Of a stretch of DNA of 64,000 bases, positions 46,407 to 55,267 are shown one piece after another. The notes under the pieces were generated by a model. That model ran no database searches, was not told the origin of the DNA, and worked only from the letters and a program-made list of their open reading frames with translations. The first letter of the stretch is position 1; every line of letters starts with the position of its first letter. Made by a program: the position numbers and the translations under genes. Origin of the DNA: Candidatus Carbonibacillus altaicus (GTDB lineage Bacteria; Bacillota; Bacilli; Thermicanales; DSM-22653); NCBI GenBank assembly GCA_003050645.1, contig PEBX01000003.1, positions 1-64,000 on the forward strand, read 5' to 3'.

Positions 46407-47075
46407 CTAATCCTCCTTTGTCTTTTTATCGGTTGAGGACGGGTTTTGCCCGTGTGACAGAAAGGCCTGAAGCGCCGACAATTTTTCTTTAAAGCGCGTT
46501 TCATAGTGCTCCAGTTCTTCTGCAAAAGACCGTTCTTCCCGATCTGCTCTGTCTTGTACCTCGGGTTCCTTCACAAAAAGGTTGTGCGCTTCTTCCATCG
46601 TCAATCGATCAAGTACATTAATCGTCTCACCGATCCCCAGTACATAGATGAGTGCACCGATCTGTACGACCTGAATGGAACGCTTTCCGCCAAGCGGAAT
46701 CACATACAATACTTTCACATCCAATCGCTGCTCTTTCCACAGGCGTCCAGTCAGACCAAACCGCCGCACGAGGTAAGAAAGCATAACGATCAGTGCGAGA
46801 ACAGTGACAAAAGACGTGAGTAGCGACCACCAGTTGGGTACGTTGGAAGTCGAGGGCTGCCCCGGCGAGCGGATCGAAGACGGTAACTCACCAGATTCAA
46901 TATCGGGCACCTCGTCGCCGGATTTTCCAGAGCTGTACCAGTCAGCGACGGTTCCGGCCGCCTGAACGGAACCATCCGCACCCATTTCCGATGCAGGCCA
47001 TTCAAAGATCATCAGAAAAGAAAGCATGCTTATGAATAAGGGAGGGCAAACATAGTGAGAAAAAAACCGTTTCAT
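46407..47075 (-). CDS. fliO: FliO-like flagellar export assembly protein (FliZ of Bacillus)
   Basis: A 222-residue protein: N-terminal signal-like helix (about 10-26), an extracellular Ser/Gly/Pro-rich part, one membrane helix (about 88-105), then a cytosolic FliO domain (RRFGLTGR, IPLGGKRSIQVVQIG) and a charged helical tail. FliO helps assemble the FliP ring. This long Bacillus form is often called FliZ. It lies immediately before fliP. Confidence 0.85.
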   Translation of the reverse strand: MKRFFSHYVCPPLFISMLSFLMIFEWPASEMGADGSVQAAGTVADWYSSGKSGDEVPDIESGELPSSIRSPGQPSTSNVPNWWSLLTSFVTVLALIVMLSYLVRRFGLTGRLWKEQRLDVKVLYVIPLGGKRSIQVVQIGALIYVLGIGETINVLDRLTMEEAHNLFVKEPEVQDRADREERSFAEELEHYETRFKEKLSALQAFLSHGQNPSSTDKKTKED

Positions 47076-47081
47076 ACTGTT

Positions 47082-47450
47082 TTATTCTCCTAAAGTTTTA
47101 CGTACTGCTTCCAGCACACGATCAGCCTGAAAAGGTTTCACAATAAAGTCTTTAGCCCCGGCCTGAATCGCTTCGATGACCATCGCCTGCTGGCCCATGG
47201 CCGAACACATGATGACTTTGGCCTGAGGATCCATCGCCCGAATCTGCTTGAGAGCAGAAATCCCATCCATCTCCGGCATCGTAATGTCTAACGTGACTAG
47301 ATCCGGTTGTAATTCTTTGTATTTTTCAACGGCCTGGGCGCCATCGGACGCTTCTCCGACCACTGCATAACCATTTTTCGTCAAAATATCTTTAATCATC
47401 ATTCGCATAAATGCTGCATCATCTACGACGAGTACGCGCTTCATCGTCAT
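47082..47450 (-). CDS. cheY: chemotaxis response regulator CheY
   Basis: A 122-residue single receiver domain with the acidic pair Asp10-Asp11, phosphorylation site Asp55 (TLDITMPEMDG) and the KPF lysine motif. Phosphorylated by CheA, it acts on the FliM/FliY switch. Position between fliY and fliO is the B. subtilis arrangement. The third codon is also ATG. Confidence 0.95.
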   Translation of the reverse strand: MTMKRVLVVDDAAFMRMMIKDILTKNGYAVVGEASDGAQAVEKYKELQPDLVTLDITMPEMDGISALKQIRAMDPQAKVIMCSAMGQQAMVIEAIQAGAKDFIVKPFQADRVLEAVRKTLGE

Positions 47451-47497
47451 CCTCCTAGGTGCTCATTCCTCATATTCCCTAACGCATCATTGATCTA

Positions 47498-47560
47498 TCA
47501 TGAATCCTTTATCAATCCATCATTCATCCATCATGAACCTCTCATGAACTGATCATGAAC
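47498..47560. repeat. TCATGAAC repeats between fliY and cheY
   Basis: TCATGAA(T/C) occurs at 47498, 47531, 47542 and 47553. The last three are spaced exactly 11 bases apart, about one helical turn, and each contains the palindrome TCATGA. Related ATCATTC and ATCAATC units fill the gap. The 142-base intergenic region holds nothing else. Confidence 0.75.
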
Positions 47561-47592
47561 CTATTCATTAAATCGATTGCCTGACAGATCAT

Positions 47593-48861
47593 TTAATCGA
47601 GCGTTTTTAAGCGTTCCCATTGATCGACGATATGGGTGAGACGCACACCAAAATTTTCATCGATGACCACCACTTCACCGCGTGCGATTAATTTTTGATT
47701 CACAAAGATATCGACTGGTTCACCGGCGAGTTTATCCAATTCGATGATAGAACCCGGTGCAAACTGCAGAATTTCCTTGATCGTTTTTTTCGTTCTCCCG
47801 AGCTCGACCGTCACCTGCAGCGGAACATCTAACAACAGGTCGAGATTATCGGGGCTTTTACGTTCCGTTCGGGTAAAGTCTGCAAAATCGGTAAAAGCAA
47901 CCGGCGCCGCCTGCACCCCTCCCTGTCGATCAGACATCGCTTCTTGATGGCGGTTCGACGCGCGCACTCCTTCGCGCTCCGGGAGTGTCTCAGGTTCACG
48001 CGAAATGCGCGATCCTTCCTGCACTTCCGGCGCGATTTGATGTTGCTGCTCAGGTGGACTGTCCCGTAAGGCCTCTTCACTTTTGGCAACCGTGCGGTCG
48101 TCTTCTTTACCTGAGGAAGCCCCTTCGACCGTATGCACGACAGGCACCTCGCTTTCTTCCTTGTCAACGTCTCCATGCATAAGTTTGGAGACGAGCGCTT
48201 TCGCAAAAGGAATAGGTGTGAGTTGCATGATCGACGAGTCGACGAGTGAACCGATATTTAGACGAAATGAAACGCGCACAATCTCTTTTTCCATGGCGAA
48301 CTGATCTAGCCGATCTCCGGACGGCATATCCAGTATGTTAACTTTTGGCGGCGATATATTGACCGGCTGGTGAAGAAGGGTTGCCATCGATGTCGCGGCG
48401 GAACCCATCATTTGATTCATCGCTTCCTGCACGGCAGAAAGCTCGAGTTCCCCCAGTGTTTCCCCCGTGTAGTTACCGTCGCCGCCCATCATCAGGTTGG
48501 CAATGACCCCGGCATCTTCGATTTTTAAAAAGTAAACGTTGGTCCCCTTTAAACCGTCGGTATAATCGACCGACACTGCCACGTGCGGATACGTAAACAG
48601 TTCCCCGAATTTCTCGACTTCAATGATGTCTACCCTTGGAGTCGTAATATCGACCTTTTGATTCAAAATCACGGAAAGCGTCGTGGACGCTGTGCCAAAA
48701 CTTATGTTTCCGATTTCCCCAAGGACATCGCGCTCTAAAAGGGAAAGCGTATCTTCTGAAGCGTTTTGTGCGTCCTCGTTTGCCGCCTTCTCCGTCTCTC
48801 CCCGCAGCAGCGCATCGATTTCTTCCTGACTTAAAAAATCGTTCGGATTGGAATCAGCCAC
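47593..48861 (-). CDS. fliY: flagellar switch protein/CheY-P phosphatase FliY
   Basis: A 422-residue FliY: an N-terminal CheY-P-binding peptide (LSQEEIDALL), a CheC-like phosphatase region with two active-site helices (GEIGNISFGTASTTLSVIL and EAMNQMMGSAATSMATLL), a long polar, probably disordered linker (about 230-335), and a C-terminal FliN/SpoA domain that joins the C-ring (about 340-420). It overlaps fliM by 8 bases. Confidence 0.95.
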   Translation of the reverse strand: MADSNPNDFLSQEEIDALLRGETEKAANEDAQNASEDTLSLLERDVLGEIGNISFGTASTTLSVILNQKVDITTPRVDIIEVEKFGELFTYPHVAVSVDYTDGLKGTNVYFLKIEDAGVIANLMMGGDGNYTGETLGELELSAVQEAMNQMMGSAATSMATLLHQPVNISPPKVNILDMPSGDRLDQFAMEKEIVRVSFRLNIGSLVDSSIMQLTPIPFAKALVSKLMHGDVDKEESEVPVVHTVEGASSGKEDDRTVAKSEEALRDSPPEQQHQIAPEVQEGSRISREPETLPEREGVRASNRHQEAMSDRQGGVQAAPVAFTDFADFTRTERKSPDNLDLLLDVPLQVTVELGRTKKTIKEILQFAPGSIIELDKLAGEPVDIFVNQKLIARGEVVVIDENFGVRLTHIVDQWERLKTLD

Positions 48862-49846
48862 CTATTTCTCCCTCCTCTATCATCCGTTCCACGATCACCG
48901 CCAGACGCTTTTTGATTTTACCCGGACGGGCTAAAAATTTCGGGCGCTGATCGATGTAAACCGTGAGCGGTGCATCGCGCGGCGTCCCCAGACGGATGAC
49001 ATCTCCGAGCGAAAGCTCAACAAGCTCTCCCAACGTAAGCGTCGCTTCCCCCAGCATCACACGTAACGGTACCTCACTCTTATGGATGCGTTTTAAAAGT
49101 TCCTCCCGTTCGCGCGGCGAGAGCTCTTTTTGTGCTTTCGACAGCATGTGATGGGCGGATAGCTTGGACATGAGAGGCTCCAGCATCATATGTGGGATAC
49201 ATAGATTGATCATGCCGCTCCCTTCGCCTACTTTGGCGGTGAAAGTGATCACGGCGACGATCTCATTAGGGGAAACGATTTGCAAAAACTGCGGATTCGT
49301 CTCGACTTCCTCGAGTTCCGGTTCGATCTCTACCATCTGCTGCCACGATTCGCGCATGGCATGCTGGGAACGTTTTAAGAGCCTTTCAATGATACTCTGC
49401 TCGATCTCCGTCCATTTAAACGATCCGCCATTGGTTCGGCCCGGTCCACCTAAAAAACGATCCAGCATCGCGTAAGCCACGCTCGGATGAATTTCATACA
49501 AATATCGCCCTTTGAGCGGATCGGCACTGAACACCCCGACGATGGTCGACGTAGCCACGGAACGGATGAATTCTTCAAAAGGCAGCTGATCGACAGAAGC
49601 GACTTCGATATGGACATACGTTCTAAGCATTGTTGAGTAATGCGTCGTAAGAATTCGAGCGAAGTTTTCATGAATGCGCGTTAGACTTCGAATCTGATCT
49701 TTAGAAAAACGGAGTGCCCGTTTGAAATCGTACTGCCTGATGCGCCCTTTTTCTTCTTCTTCCTTGATCGCCTCAACATCCATTTCCCCGGAAGAAAAGG
49801 CTGCGAGTAGAGCATCGATCTCCGCCTGTGATAAAACGTCCGACAA
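48854..49846 (-). CDS. fliM: flagellar motor switch protein FliM
   Basis: A 330-residue C-ring protein with the N-terminal CheY-binding motif LSQAEIDALL, a CheC-like middle domain (about 45-225) without the phosphatase residues, and a C-terminal SpoA domain (about 250-320). It sits between fliL and fliY, overlapping the latter. Confidence 0.96.
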   Translation of the reverse strand: MSDVLSQAEIDALLAAFSSGEMDVEAIKEEEEKGRIRQYDFKRALRFSKDQIRSLTRIHENFARILTTHYSTMLRTYVHIEVASVDQLPFEEFIRSVATSTIVGVFSADPLKGRYLYEIHPSVAYAMLDRFLGGPGRTNGGSFKWTEIEQSIIERLLKRSQHAMRESWQQMVEIEPELEEVETNPQFLQIVSPNEIVAVITFTAKVGEGSGMINLCIPHMMLEPLMSKLSAHHMLSKAQKELSPREREELLKRIHKSEVPLRVMLGEATLTLGELVELSLGDVIRLGTPRDAPLTVYIDQRPKFLARPGKIKKRLAVIVERMIEEGEIGG

Positions 49847-49964
49847 CGCTCACCCTCCCTTCCTACCATCGCATCCTGATCTGACACATAAGCCGCCAAC
49901 ACACGCGCATGCGATCCACACAAGACCGTACCGCGCGCATGATTGGATGGACCCTATGGTTTGT

Positions 49965-50411
49965 TCATTGAATAACCTTTTTAGTTGTCGCGACCATGAT
50001 CACTTTTCCTTCCGGAAGGTACGTCTGCAGGCGAGACTGAATGGCCTTTTCCATCTCGACGACGCCGGATTCGGTCATCAACTGTTCGGACGTCATCTCA
50101 CTTAAGACGCCGATGACTTCACGTTTAACGAGAAAAAGGCCATCTGTAAGCGTCTCCTGCGCTTTTTTCGAGTCCGTCATAATCGTAAAGTTCAAGAGCA
50201 CATAGCGATGGTCTTTGAGGTCGGTCGTAATGTCGCCTGTTTCGACGACGTATTTTCCGTACTTACCGATATCGACCTGGACTTCCTGCGCTTTTGGTTT
50301 ATCCGGTGGATGAAATACAAACTGGTTCAAAACCACGACCACGACGACAAGTGCAGCAATACTTACGATTAAAATGAGCGAAAGCCCGATCAGCCTTTGC
50401 TTCACACGCAT
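49965..50411 (-). CDS. fliL: flagellar basal-body protein FliL
   Basis: A 148-residue protein with one N-terminal membrane helix (about 8-32) and an extracellular stomatin-like domain containing the VLLNFTI strand and C-terminal TQKVIQ-like ending. FliL surrounds and stabilises stator units. About 118 bases without features follow before fliM. Confidence 0.92.
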   Translation of the reverse strand: MRVKQRLIGLSLILIVSIAALVVVVVVLNQFVFHPPDKPKAQEVQVDIGKYGKYVVETGDITTDLKDHRYVLLNFTIMTDSKKAQETLTDGLFLVKREVIGVLSEMTSEQLMTESGVVEMEKAIQSRLQTYLPEGKVIMVATTKKVIQ

Positions 50412-50458
50412 CGACTCCTCTTTCTCTGCTCTTCCTTCCTTGATTCACTTCCGGCAAA

Positions 50459-50686
50459 CTAACTCTCATGCCGTGTGTTTTTAAATACCTCCCAGGCCAC
50501 TTGAGTCGGTGTGAAAAGTCGCATTGCCGATTGAAACGCCGCTAACACTTCATCCAGCGTATTTGCGACGACTAATTTTTTCCCCGTGATCAAGGTAATG
50601 ACGACATCCGGTCTGGCTTCGACCGTTTCAATCAGGAGCGGATTTAAATAATAGATTTCACCGTTTAAACGCTTGAGCTCGATCAT
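50459..50686 (-). CDS. swrD: FlbD/SwrD-like small flagellar protein
   Basis: A 75-residue soluble protein opening MIELKRLNGEIYYLNPLLIE, the FlbD family signature, followed by TLITGKKLVVANTLDEV. In B. subtilis the homologue SwrD (YlzI), between flgE and fliL, raises flagellar motor power for swarming. Same position here. Confidence 0.88.
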   Translation of the reverse strand: MIELKRLNGEIYYLNPLLIETVEARPDVVITLITGKKLVVANTLDEVLAAFQSAMRLFTPTQVAWEVFKNTRHES

Positions 50687-50733
50687 GATGCCAGCTCCTT
50701 ACCACATCAGATCACTTAAATGAGGAGGGATGT

Positions 50734-51546
50734 TTAACGCTTTAAATTCACAAGTTCTTGTAGCACTTCATCTGAAGTCGTAATGATGCGCGCGTTGGAC
50801 TGAAAGCCACGCTGGGCGACGATCATCTCCGTAAATTCGGTGGTGAGATCGACGTTGGACATTTCCAGAAAACTGGAGATAATCTCGCCCCGTCCTTCCT
50901 CGCCGGCCGGACCGATGAGCGCTAAAGGATCGGTTTCCTGATCGGCATTGGGTGTGAGACGATAACGCGTATTACCGACTTTTTCCAAGCCGCCCGGGTT
51001 GGCGACATGAACCAAACCAATCCGTATATCGGTGTTGATCTCCCCGTCATTTAACACCTGGATGATCGTGCCATCTTTGGCAACGGAAAAACTTTTCACA
51101 CCTTCATCGAGTTGAATCGGTGCTCCACCTTCATCGAGCACAAGCAGTCCATCGGCCGTGACCAACTGACGGGTGGCATCCAGGTAAAAATTACCGGCTC
51201 GCGTTAAATAGACGTTTTCTGCTGCATCTTGTACAGCGAAAAAGCCGTTGCCATCGATGGCCAGATCACTCTCGACACCGGTCATCATCGGGCTTCCCTG
51301 GGTAAAGAGCGTATCGATCGACTGGATCTTGCTCCCGAGCCCGACTTGCCTGGGGTTGACGCCGCCGCGCACGCCTTCCTCAGGCATAGTCACACCAGAT
51401 AAGGTCTGACTTAAAACATCGGCGAACATCGCTCGCCCTGCTTTAAAGCCGACGGTGTTCACGTTGGCGATGTTGTTGGAGACGACGTCGAGTTTGGTTT
51501 GAAAACCACGCATACCGGAAATTCCTGTGTAAAGTGAACGTAACAT
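50734..51546 (-). CDS. flgE: flagellar hook protein FlgE
   Basis: A 270-residue rod/hook family protein. The N-terminal motif SNNIANVNTVGFK and the C-terminal helix motif (EFTEMIVAQRGFQSNARIITTSDEVLQELVNLKR, residues about 237-270) form the D0 coiled coil. By position after flgD it is the hook protein, formerly called FlgG in Bacillus. Length is near that of B. subtilis FlgE (264). Confidence 0.9.
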   Translation of the reverse strand: MLRSLYTGISGMRGFQTKLDVVSNNIANVNTVGFKAGRAMFADVLSQTLSGVTMPEEGVRGGVNPRQVGLGSKIQSIDTLFTQGSPMMTGVESDLAIDGNGFFAVQDAAENVYLTRAGNFYLDATRQLVTADGLLVLDEGGAPIQLDEGVKSFSVAKDGTIIQVLNDGEINTDIRIGLVHVANPGGLEKVGNTRYRLTPNADQETDPLALIGPAGEEGRGEIISSFLEMSNVDLTTEFTEMIVAQRGFQSNARIITTSDEVLQELVNLKR

Positions 51547-51639
51547 AGATCCATCCTCCTTAATTTGGCCTATAAATGAGGCCTGATTTTATATGGGTTA
51601 ACTGGGGGTGGTAAGATGAGCCAGATCAGCAGGAACGTT

Positions 51640-51978
51640 TTAATCAGTAAGATTGGTTGAATCGGTAGCATCCGAAGCTCCGGATGCGCTCTCCGCACCG
51701 GATGCGTTCGCTAAAAGGTCGTGAATTTCTTTTAAGGTCGCCGCCATCTCACTCATTTGTGCGTTCAATCGCATCAGCTGCTCCATCTGCGTAAACATAG
51801 CTAGCTGGGTGAGAAACTCCCGATCTTCCATCGGCTGCAGCGGATCCTGGTATTTGAGCTCGGCGAGAAACAGTTTTAAAAAATCATCCTGTCCGAGTAT
51901 CGAACCTGTCGTACGGCTATAAGCATCGTCTTGCGTTATGGGGACAGCACTGGCTGTCGTCGCGTTAAAAATCTCCAA
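51640..51978 (-). CDS. flgD: hook assembly scaffold FlgD (short form)
   Basis: A 112-residue FlgD with the conserved [20 protein letters not shown] and [18 protein letters not shown] segments that cap the growing hook. The C-terminal Tudor-Fn3 part of proteobacterial FlgD is absent, as in other Bacilli. It lies between fliK and flgE. Confidence 0.93.
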   Translation of the reverse strand: MEIFNATTASAVPITQDDAYSRTTGSILGQDDFLKLFLAELKYQDPLQPMEDREFLTQLAMFTQMEQLMRLNAQMSEMAATLKEIHDLLANASGAESASGASDATDSTNLTD

Positions 51979-52117
51979 CGGTTACCCTCCTTTGAAGAAC
52001 AATATGTCATTTAGAGTTGTAAAAATCGCTTTCATTCTACCTCTTGCATGACAGTCGGCATGAACAACATGATCGCTTACGTTACTACGGCCCAAGTCTT
52101 AGGGTCGGCCTATCGCG

Positions 52118-53641
52118 TTACGTCATCAACGTCGCCAGGGCATCTCTAAAATCTTCTTCCGATGATATCGCTTCGGTAGAGGGACTGCGTCGTTCCTCCT
52201 CTCTTTGTTCATCGCGCCTGTCGCTATCTCTATCAAAAGCATCGCGCATGAGGCCCTCTTCGGAGCGAAGCGTCGCAATGTCGAGGCGCTCCAGCTGAAG
52301 TCCCTGTCCTTCCAGGCCTGCTTTCAGTTCGCGACCGTGTGTCTCAAGCCATGTTCTGGCGCTCTCTTTTGTCGCCATGACCGTGAGATACACGGTATTG
52401 TGTTCGACATGGATGCGAATGAAAAGCTCGCCCAGCGCTTCTGGTTCCAGACGCAAATGGACGATCCCGGCCGAACCCCCCTGTTGAACGATTTGGATGT
52501 GCATAAGTAGCGCCTTAAGCGGTGCAGGTAAGGAAGAAGCGGTAGAAGTGCTGGCTTGGGCGTGCCAGAGATCCGCACTGTGTAAAAGCTGTCTCGCCTG
52601 TAAAAACGTAAGCGTGAGCGCACTGTCCGGGCTATCAGACGTCTCGATGAGACTTTTTCCACCCTCCCCCGGCTGAGCCTGAACCGCTTCGGCGATCCGC
52701 AAGACCTGCTCTTTACTCAGGCTCACCCCGCGCATGAAAAGAAGCGCGCCATCGCCAGAGCCTTCACCCTGGATACCCTGACGGCCGAGGACCGATAAGG
52801 ACAAGTCGTTGCTCCGCTTACTGAGCGATCGAAAAACATCTTCTGCCGTCCCGGTTGTTTCTTCTTTCACGCCTGCCGCTTTTAAAAGCGCAGGTAGATG
52901 TGATAGAAGTTCGTCCCGGTCAAGCGATAAAAGAGAGCCATTGGACGATTGCTGGTTTTCCATAAGCGAGCGCAAAAGCTCGAAAATCGGCGTGAAACTT
53001 TCTAGATCGTTCCATGCATTCAACGCCGCATTCAAAGCCTGTACACTCATGATGTGAGGTGGGTACGTTGGATCCTCCGTCTGCATGTTTTTTAACGCCT
53101 GCAAGATCGTATCAGCGGTCGGTGAAACATCGAAGCGTGTATGGAAGGCAGAATCCATTAAGGAAGGGGGCAAGCGCCACTCCTCGGCGACCGGCACATG
53201 ATGAAGGTCATGCGTTTTTTGACCGATCGTCAGAGTGTCCGTTGAGAGAACCTGCTCTTTCGTCGCTCCGGACTGCCCGTCTCCTCCAGTTAACTGTATA
53301 TTTCCCAAAAGGTCATCCTGTAGGTTGTCTGTTCCCTGTAGGCCCACCTGGTCGTTTTGACCCGTGAAGTATAGAAGAAGTGCCATCCACACACTTGCGA
53401 TCTGATCTTGATCCCATAGGTCGAAAGTCGCTCCGTCAGCCTCTCGCGGGCTTTCCTGAGAGGTCGTTAAAACCGGTGAAGTCTCCGCCAACATCCGCCT
53501 TAAAGCCTGTGGAAACGGAGTGTTCCCGCCTGCCTCACTTCCATTACTCTCCGCAGGATTAAGACGCGCTTTATTCAAAGCCTTAGACGACATATCGGTC
53601 ACACGCATCATCTCGTTAGTAAATGACGGTACGGACTGCAA
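52118..53641 (-). CDS. fliK: hook-length control protein FliK
   Basis: A 507-residue protein, mostly polar and variable (1-370), with a recognisable C-terminal Flg_hook domain (about 375-460; LRLEPEALGELFIRIHVEHN and the GLEGQGLQLERLDI stretch). It measures the hook and triggers the FlhB switch. A TTG start at 53641 is preceded by AGGGGGGAG. Confidence 0.9.
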   Translation of the reverse strand: MQSVPSFTNEMMRVTDMSSKALNKARLNPAESNGSEAGGNTPFPQALRRMLAETSPVLTTSQESPREADGATFDLWDQDQIASVWMALLLYFTGQNDQVGLQGTDNLQDDLLGNIQLTGGDGQSGATKEQVLSTDTLTIGQKTHDLHHVPVAEEWRLPPSLMDSAFHTRFDVSPTADTILQALKNMQTEDPTYPPHIMSVQALNAALNAWNDLESFTPIFELLRSLMENQQSSNGSLLSLDRDELLSHLPALLKAAGVKEETTGTAEDVFRSLSKRSNDLSLSVLGRQGIQGEGSGDGALLFMRGVSLSKEQVLRIAEAVQAQPGEGGKSLIETSDSPDSALTLTFLQARQLLHSADLWHAQASTSTASSLPAPLKALLMHIQIVQQGGSAGIVHLRLEPEALGELFIRIHVEHNTVYLTVMATKESARTWLETHGRELKAGLEGQGLQLERLDIATLRSEEGLMRDAFDRDSDRRDEQREEERRSPSTEAISSEEDFRDALATLMT

Positions 53642-53669
53642 GATCTCCCCCCTTTCTGAATCACACGAC

Positions 53670-54758
53670 TCAAGGAGATGTTACCCAGCGGCTGATGAGC
53701 GCAGCCGATAGTTTGGGATCAAGAGCTTCTAAGATTTGACCGCGTGTAGCTACATCCAGTGCGCTTAATAGGCGTAGCGCATCATTTTGTTTTCCCCTTT
53801 CCATAAGTTGTTGAATGACTTGCGCTGCTTTAGGCGGCTGCATCGTAGCGAGCGTGGACGCAGTGAACTCAATCTGAGTAAGTGCTGGATCAGAAAGAGC
53901 GGCATGATTACCGGATGTAGCCATAATGTCTTTTAAGGCAGGCTGTACCGGTGTCCCGCCACTTTGTTTAATCTGCGCATACAGTGCATCGTACGATTGG
54001 GTAAGGCGTTTCAACACATCTTGCTGGGCCCCTTCAGCCAGTTGTTCATCCGTCAAACCTTCACGCAAAACGGCCATCACACCGGCCGCCTTTTCCGGCG
54101 CAAGTTTGGCTAAAATCTGAGCTTTGCTCTCGGTATTGAGCGCTCCAACGAGTTCTGCCGCCTCATACCAGCCCATCTGTTCCACAATGGCGGCCGCTTT
54201 GCTTGGGCTCATCGCCTGCAACAGGCGTGCTTCAGTTTTAAGCGCCTCTTGTCGTTTCTTGAGCATGTCATCGCGTTGTTGTAAATCGTTCTCTAAGGCT
54301 TGTATTTGTTCTTTAAGCACGACCAGTTCGTCTTCCAGATGTTTGAGACGAGCAGCATCCGCTGTCATCTGTTCCGCATCACTCGCCGCCTGTGTCCCCT
54401 GGGATCCTTCAGGCGGAGGTGCTTGAGGTGACATCTGGACTTCGTTTATAAGACGGTCCGAAGCGGTATCGGCTGGTTTCGAAGGAGGGAGGTGAAAGAG
54501 CGAAAGCAGTGTATCATAGCCTTTTTTTCCATAAGCTAAGACGTCGATGTTATAAAAAGACAGGACGACCGCTATGAGCACGGCGGCAAAAGCACCCGGG
54601 ATGAGTCCCAGATAGACAAATCGATCGACACGCGAGACGCGTTCGGATACTTTACCTTTTTCCAATGCTTCCGTCTGATCGATGGTGCCCTCTGATCGCA
54701 CAGTTCCTCGGCGGGATTGTGTTATATTTTGCGCCACTCCTTCCGCCACGCCTGTCAC
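53670..54758 (-). CDS. MotE/YlxF-like membrane protein with duplicated C-terminal domain
   Basis: A 362-residue protein with one membrane helix (about 50-70), a Pro/Ser-rich linker, a coiled coil (about 135-180) and two repeats of a MgtE_N-like helical unit: LLQAMSPSKAAAIVEQMG... (about 183-235) and LATMQPPKAAQVIQQLM... (about 298-355). Its place between fliJ and fliK matches ylxF of B. subtilis (about 210 residues) and it resembles the MotE chaperone family of stator-associated proteins. The second repeat appears to account for the extra length. The function is inferred. Confidence 0.75.
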   Translation of the reverse strand: MTGVAEGVAQNITQSRRGTVRSEGTIDQTEALEKGKVSERVSRVDRFVYLGLIPGAFAAVLIAVVLSFYNIDVLAYGKKGYDTLLSLFHLPPSKPADTASDRLINEVQMSPQAPPPEGSQGTQAASDAEQMTADAARLKHLEDELVVLKEQIQALENDLQQRDDMLKKRQEALKTEARLLQAMSPSKAAAIVEQMGWYEAAELVGALNTESKAQILAKLAPEKAAGVMAVLREGLTDEQLAEGAQQDVLKRLTQSYDALYAQIKQSGGTPVQPALKDIMATSGNHAALSDPALTQIEFTASTLATMQPPKAAQVIQQLMERGKQNDALRLLSALDVATRGQILEALDPKLSAALISRWVTSP

Positions 54759-54787
54759 CTCCTTTCTGCCTTCCCATGTGATGTCAG

Positions 54788-55246
54788 TTATGTGTGTTGA
54801 CGGTTATGTGTGTTGTGGTGACGCTGATGCTGCATAAGCGCCACTTCATCCAGCATGGTTTGCTCTTGCAGGCGGTATAACCGGTCTTCTTCCGTCTTCC
54901 AGCGGACTTTTAGCTGTTCATATTTTTGTTTTTCTGTCCGCTGTTCGAGGAGTGCTTTTTCTGATTGTTGCATTTTTAAGTGAGCAGATTCCGCTTCACG
55001 TTTGAGCTCGAGCAAGTGATCTTTAAGTTGCCAGGCATGGGCGGCATAGGCCTGATACAATGAAAGCGGCATACCTTCGGAGGCGTCTTCCTGTAAAGTG
55101 TTGAGCAGTGTATTGAGCGCTTCAGCTTTTTGTTCGTAACGCGCTTTTCTGATGCGCGCTTCATGGCGTGATTCCGCGTATACCTCTGCTCGCCTTTTTT
55201 GTTCATAATAAGCGAGATCAAGTAACCGTTCGAACCGGTATGACAT
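54788..55246 (-). CDS. fliJ: flagellar export chaperone FliJ
   Basis: A 152-residue, almost wholly coiled-coil protein opening MSYRFERLLDLAYYEQKR, the family N-terminus. FliJ inserts into the FliI hexamer and ferries chaperones. It follows fliI by 21 bases. Confidence 0.92.
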   Translation of the reverse strand: MSYRFERLLDLAYYEQKRRAEVYAESRHEARIRKARYEQKAEALNTLLNTLQEDASEGMPLSLYQAYAAHAWQLKDHLLELKREAESAHLKMQQSEKALLEQRTEKQKYEQLKVRWKTEEDRLYRLQEQTMLDEVALMQHQRHHNTHNRQHT

Positions 55247-55267
55247 CGCCTTATACCCTCCCTCATA

